Below, piece after piece: positions 40,267 through 42,003 of a DNA stretch of 42,003 nt. Numbering within the stretch: position 1 is the stretch's first letter; each line of letters opens with the position of its first letter. This stretch comes from CAYWJT01 sp964458655 (lineage in GTDB: Bacteria; Acidobacteriota; Aminicenantia; Aminicenantales; Saccharicenantaceae): the NCBI GenBank assembly GCA_964458655.1, contig CAYWJT010000018.1, forward strand, positions 1-42,003, given 5' to 3'. Position numbers and translations under genes: made by a program. The notes under the pieces are model-generated. The model was given only the letters and a program-made list of their open reading frames with translations, was not told where the DNA came from and searched no databases.

Positions 40267-41895
40267 ATGCCCGATTTTCATTATGCCGCCATGTTCCCTT
40301 TGGGAGAGGACGCGACGGAATACGACCTAATAAGCAAAGATCATGTATCGATCTCCAGGTTGGACGGACGCGAGGTATTGGTGGTCGCTCCCGAGGCCCT
40401 CAGCCTGCTAGCCGAGCGCGCCTTCCGCGACGTGGCCTTCCGCTTGCGGCCGTCCCACTTGAAGCAGCTTGCCGATATCCTCAAGGACCCGGAAAGCTCG
40501 GCCAACGACCGCTACGTAGCTCTGGAGCTTCTCAAGAACGCCGTTATCTCGGCCGAGGGCGTGTTCCCCATGTGCCAGGATACCGGCACGGCCGTCATCA
40601 ACGCCAAGAAGGGCCATCTGGTCTTTACCGACGGCCGGGACGAGGAAGCGCTCAGCCGCGGGGTATTCGACGCCTATACCAAGAATTACTTCCGCTACTC
40701 CCAGAACGCCGCCCTGACCATGTACGACGAGAAGAACACGGGGACGAACCTGCCGGCGCAGATCGACATATCGGCCGCTGAAGGCGGGGACTACCGCTTC
40801 CTGTTCATCGCCAAGGGCGGCGGCTCGGCCAACAAGACCTATCTGTTCCAGGAAACCAAGGCCGTGCTGAGGCCTGACGCCCTGGTGAAGTTCCTGACGG
40901 ATAAGATGAGGGCCGTCGGGACGGCGGCCTGCCCCCCATATCACCTGGCTGTGGTGGTGGGCGGCACATCGGCCGAGCTGGTCCTGAAGACCGTCAAGCT
41001 GGCCTCCGCCCGCTACCTGGACAGCCTGCCGACGACAGGCAACCCCTACGGCCAGGCTTTTCGGGACCTGGAGCTGGAAGAGGCGCTCCTTCAAGCTTCG
41101 CGCAAGTTCGGCCTCGGCGCCGGTTTCGGCGGCAAGCATTTCTGCCTCGACGTCCGGGTCGTCCGGCTGCCGAGGCACGGCGCATCCTGTCCCATCGGCT
41201 TGGGCGTAAGCTGCAACGCCGACCGGAACGTCAAGGCCAGGATTACGCGCGACGGCATCTTCCTGGAGCGTCTGGAAGCCGACCCGGCCCGGTACCTTCC
41301 CGAACCGGCCGAAAGCGCGGCTCCGGCGGTGAGCGTCGACCTCAACCGGCCCATGGACGAGGTGAGGGCGCAGCTCAGCCGCTATCCGGTGGCCACCAGG
41401 CTGTCATTGAACGGGCCGATCATCGTCGCCCGGGACATCGCGCACGCCAGACTGAAGGAAGGACTCGACCGTGGCGAAGACCTGCCGGCATATTTCAGGG
41501 ACCATATCATTTATTACGCCGGGCCGGCCAAGACTCCGCCCGGCTTTCCGGCGGGCTCCTTCGGGCCGACCACGGCCGGCCGGATGGACGATTACGTCCC
41601 GGTTTTCCAGAAGCGCGGCGCCTCGCTGGTCATGCTGGCCAAGGGCAACAGGTCCAGGCAGGTGACCGAGTCCTGCAAGACATACGGCGGCTTTTACCTC
41701 GGCTCGATCGGCGGGCCGGCCGCGCGGCTGGCCAAGGAATGCATCACCAGCCAGGAAGTCGTGGCCTATCCCGAGCTGGGCATGGAGGCGGTCTTCAAGA
41801 TCACCGTCAAGGACTTCCCGGCCTTCATCATCGTCGACGACAAGGGCAACGATTTCTTCGAGACGATAGCCGTGGTGGGCACCGGCCGAGCGTAG
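40267..41895 (+). CDS. fumA: Class I iron-sulfur fumarate hydratase (fused alpha and beta domains)
   Basis: A 542-residue class I fumarase, interconverting malate and fumarate, with alpha and beta domains fused as in E. coli FumA. Probable [4Fe-4S] ligands are C103 (PMCQDTGTA), C222 (ACPPYHLAV) and one of C293, C308 or C316 (SCPIGLGVSCNADRN). Other family blocks are GGGSANKTYLFQ, GPIIVARDIAHARLKEGL (key part ARDIAHARL), SFGPTTAGRMDDY and the terminal PELGMEAVFKI. A GGAGGAGAG ribosome site precedes the ATG. It is the last gene of the operon and supplies the substrate of the fumarate reductase-like enzyme. Confidence 0.95.
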   Translation: MPDFHYAAMFPLGEDATEYDLISKDHVSISRLDGREVLVVAPEALSLLAERAFRDVAFRLRPSHLKQLADILKDPESSANDRYVALELLKNAVISAEGVFPMCQDTGTAVINAKKGHLVFTDGRDEEALSRGVFDAYTKNYFRYSQNAALTMYDEKNTGTNLPAQIDISAAEGGDYRFLFIAKGGGSANKTYLFQETKAVLRPDALVKFLTDKMRAVGTAACPPYHLAVVVGGTSAELVLKTVKLASARYLDSLPTTGNPYGQAFRDLELEEALLQASRKFGLGAGFGGKHFCLDVRVVRLPRHGASCPIGLGVSCNADRNVKARITRDGIFLERLEADPARYLPEPAESAAPAVSVDLNRPMDEVRAQLSRYPVATRLSLNGPIIVARDIAHARLKEGLDRGEDLPAYFRDHIIYYAGPAKTPPGFPAGSFGPTTAGRMDDYVPVFQKRGASLVMLAKGNRSRQVTESCKTYGGFYLGSIGGPAARLAKECITSQEVVAYPELGMEAVFKITVKDFPAFIIVDDKGNDFFETIAVVGTGRA

Positions 41896-42003
41896 CCCTG
41901 ACCGCCGGCCCGGTCCGTTCCTCCGTGGACCGTCCGCGGGCTCCAAAACGGCCTGAGCTCGTTCAGATACATAGGTGACACGATGGGCTATGATAGGTGC
42001 CGC
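41896..42003. other. Right edge of the window, possible start of a following gene
   Basis: An ATG at 41983 with AGGTGA seven bases earlier opens a frame to the window end (seven codons, MGYDRCR). This is too short to identify. No terminator is evident after fumarase. Confidence 0.25.

Overview
The window looks like chromosomal DNA of a GC-rich, strictly anaerobic bacterium. Its dominant content is iron-sulfur redox enzymes: two different [NiFe] hydrogenases, an HdrABC/MvhD module, a 2-oxoacid:ferredoxin oxidoreductase and a class I Fe-S fumarase. No oxygen-linked respiratory gene is seen. The style of the accessory genes (membrane-anchored serine hydrolase, TPR lipoprotein, sorting-protein-like remnant) would fit a deep-branching lineage near Acidobacteriota/Aminicenantes. 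That placement is an inference and nothing here proves it.

Layout. Positions 1-10,000 are mixed housekeeping and accessory genes: the 3' part of a menC-like enolase-superfamily gene, a frameshifted gene remnant, a minus-strand K+ uptake pair (trkH-trkA) followed by a TPR lipoprotein, a small membrane protein, a beta-lactamase-fold hydrolase, a YtcJ-like amidohydrolase and a ribokinase. Positions 9,920-22,321 are one tightly packed plus-strand operon behind a recognisable sigma70-type promoter. It encodes a group 4 membrane-bound [NiFe] hydrogenase with an Mrp-type antiporter module. It also carries two sulfhydrogenase-like electron-input subunits (HydB/HydG type) at its start and a ferredoxin subunit fused to a CBS pair at its end. 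Positions 22,477-24,523 hold sucCD on the minus strand, convergent with that operon.

A compact bidirectional promoter (24,582-24,645) separates sucCD from a second plus-strand operon of about 17 kb (24,825-41,895). This operon runs: Mvh-like [NiFe] hydrogenase small and large subunits, acetate kinase with a C-terminal tail, an unrecognised Cys-rich protein, a HEAT-repeat protein, HdrC, HdrB, HdrA, MvhD, a [2Fe-2S]/2x[4Fe-4S] protein, a soluble fumarate-reductase-like flavoprotein, KorDABC and fumarase.

How the genes may work together (inference). Fumarase, the fumarate-reductase-like pair, SucCD and Kor are consecutive steps of the reductive TCA branch from malate to 2-oxoglutarate, or of its oxidative reverse. 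The Mvh-Hdr module beside them is the type that performs flavin-based electron bifurcation. The gene order suggests that H2 oxidation could be coupled at once to fumarate reduction and to reduction of the ferredoxin that Kor needs. The first operon would link ferredoxin and/or NAD(P)H to H2 and an ion gradient. The two operons together suggest an H2-cycling, fumarate-linked energy metabolism, and they are the most interesting part of the window.
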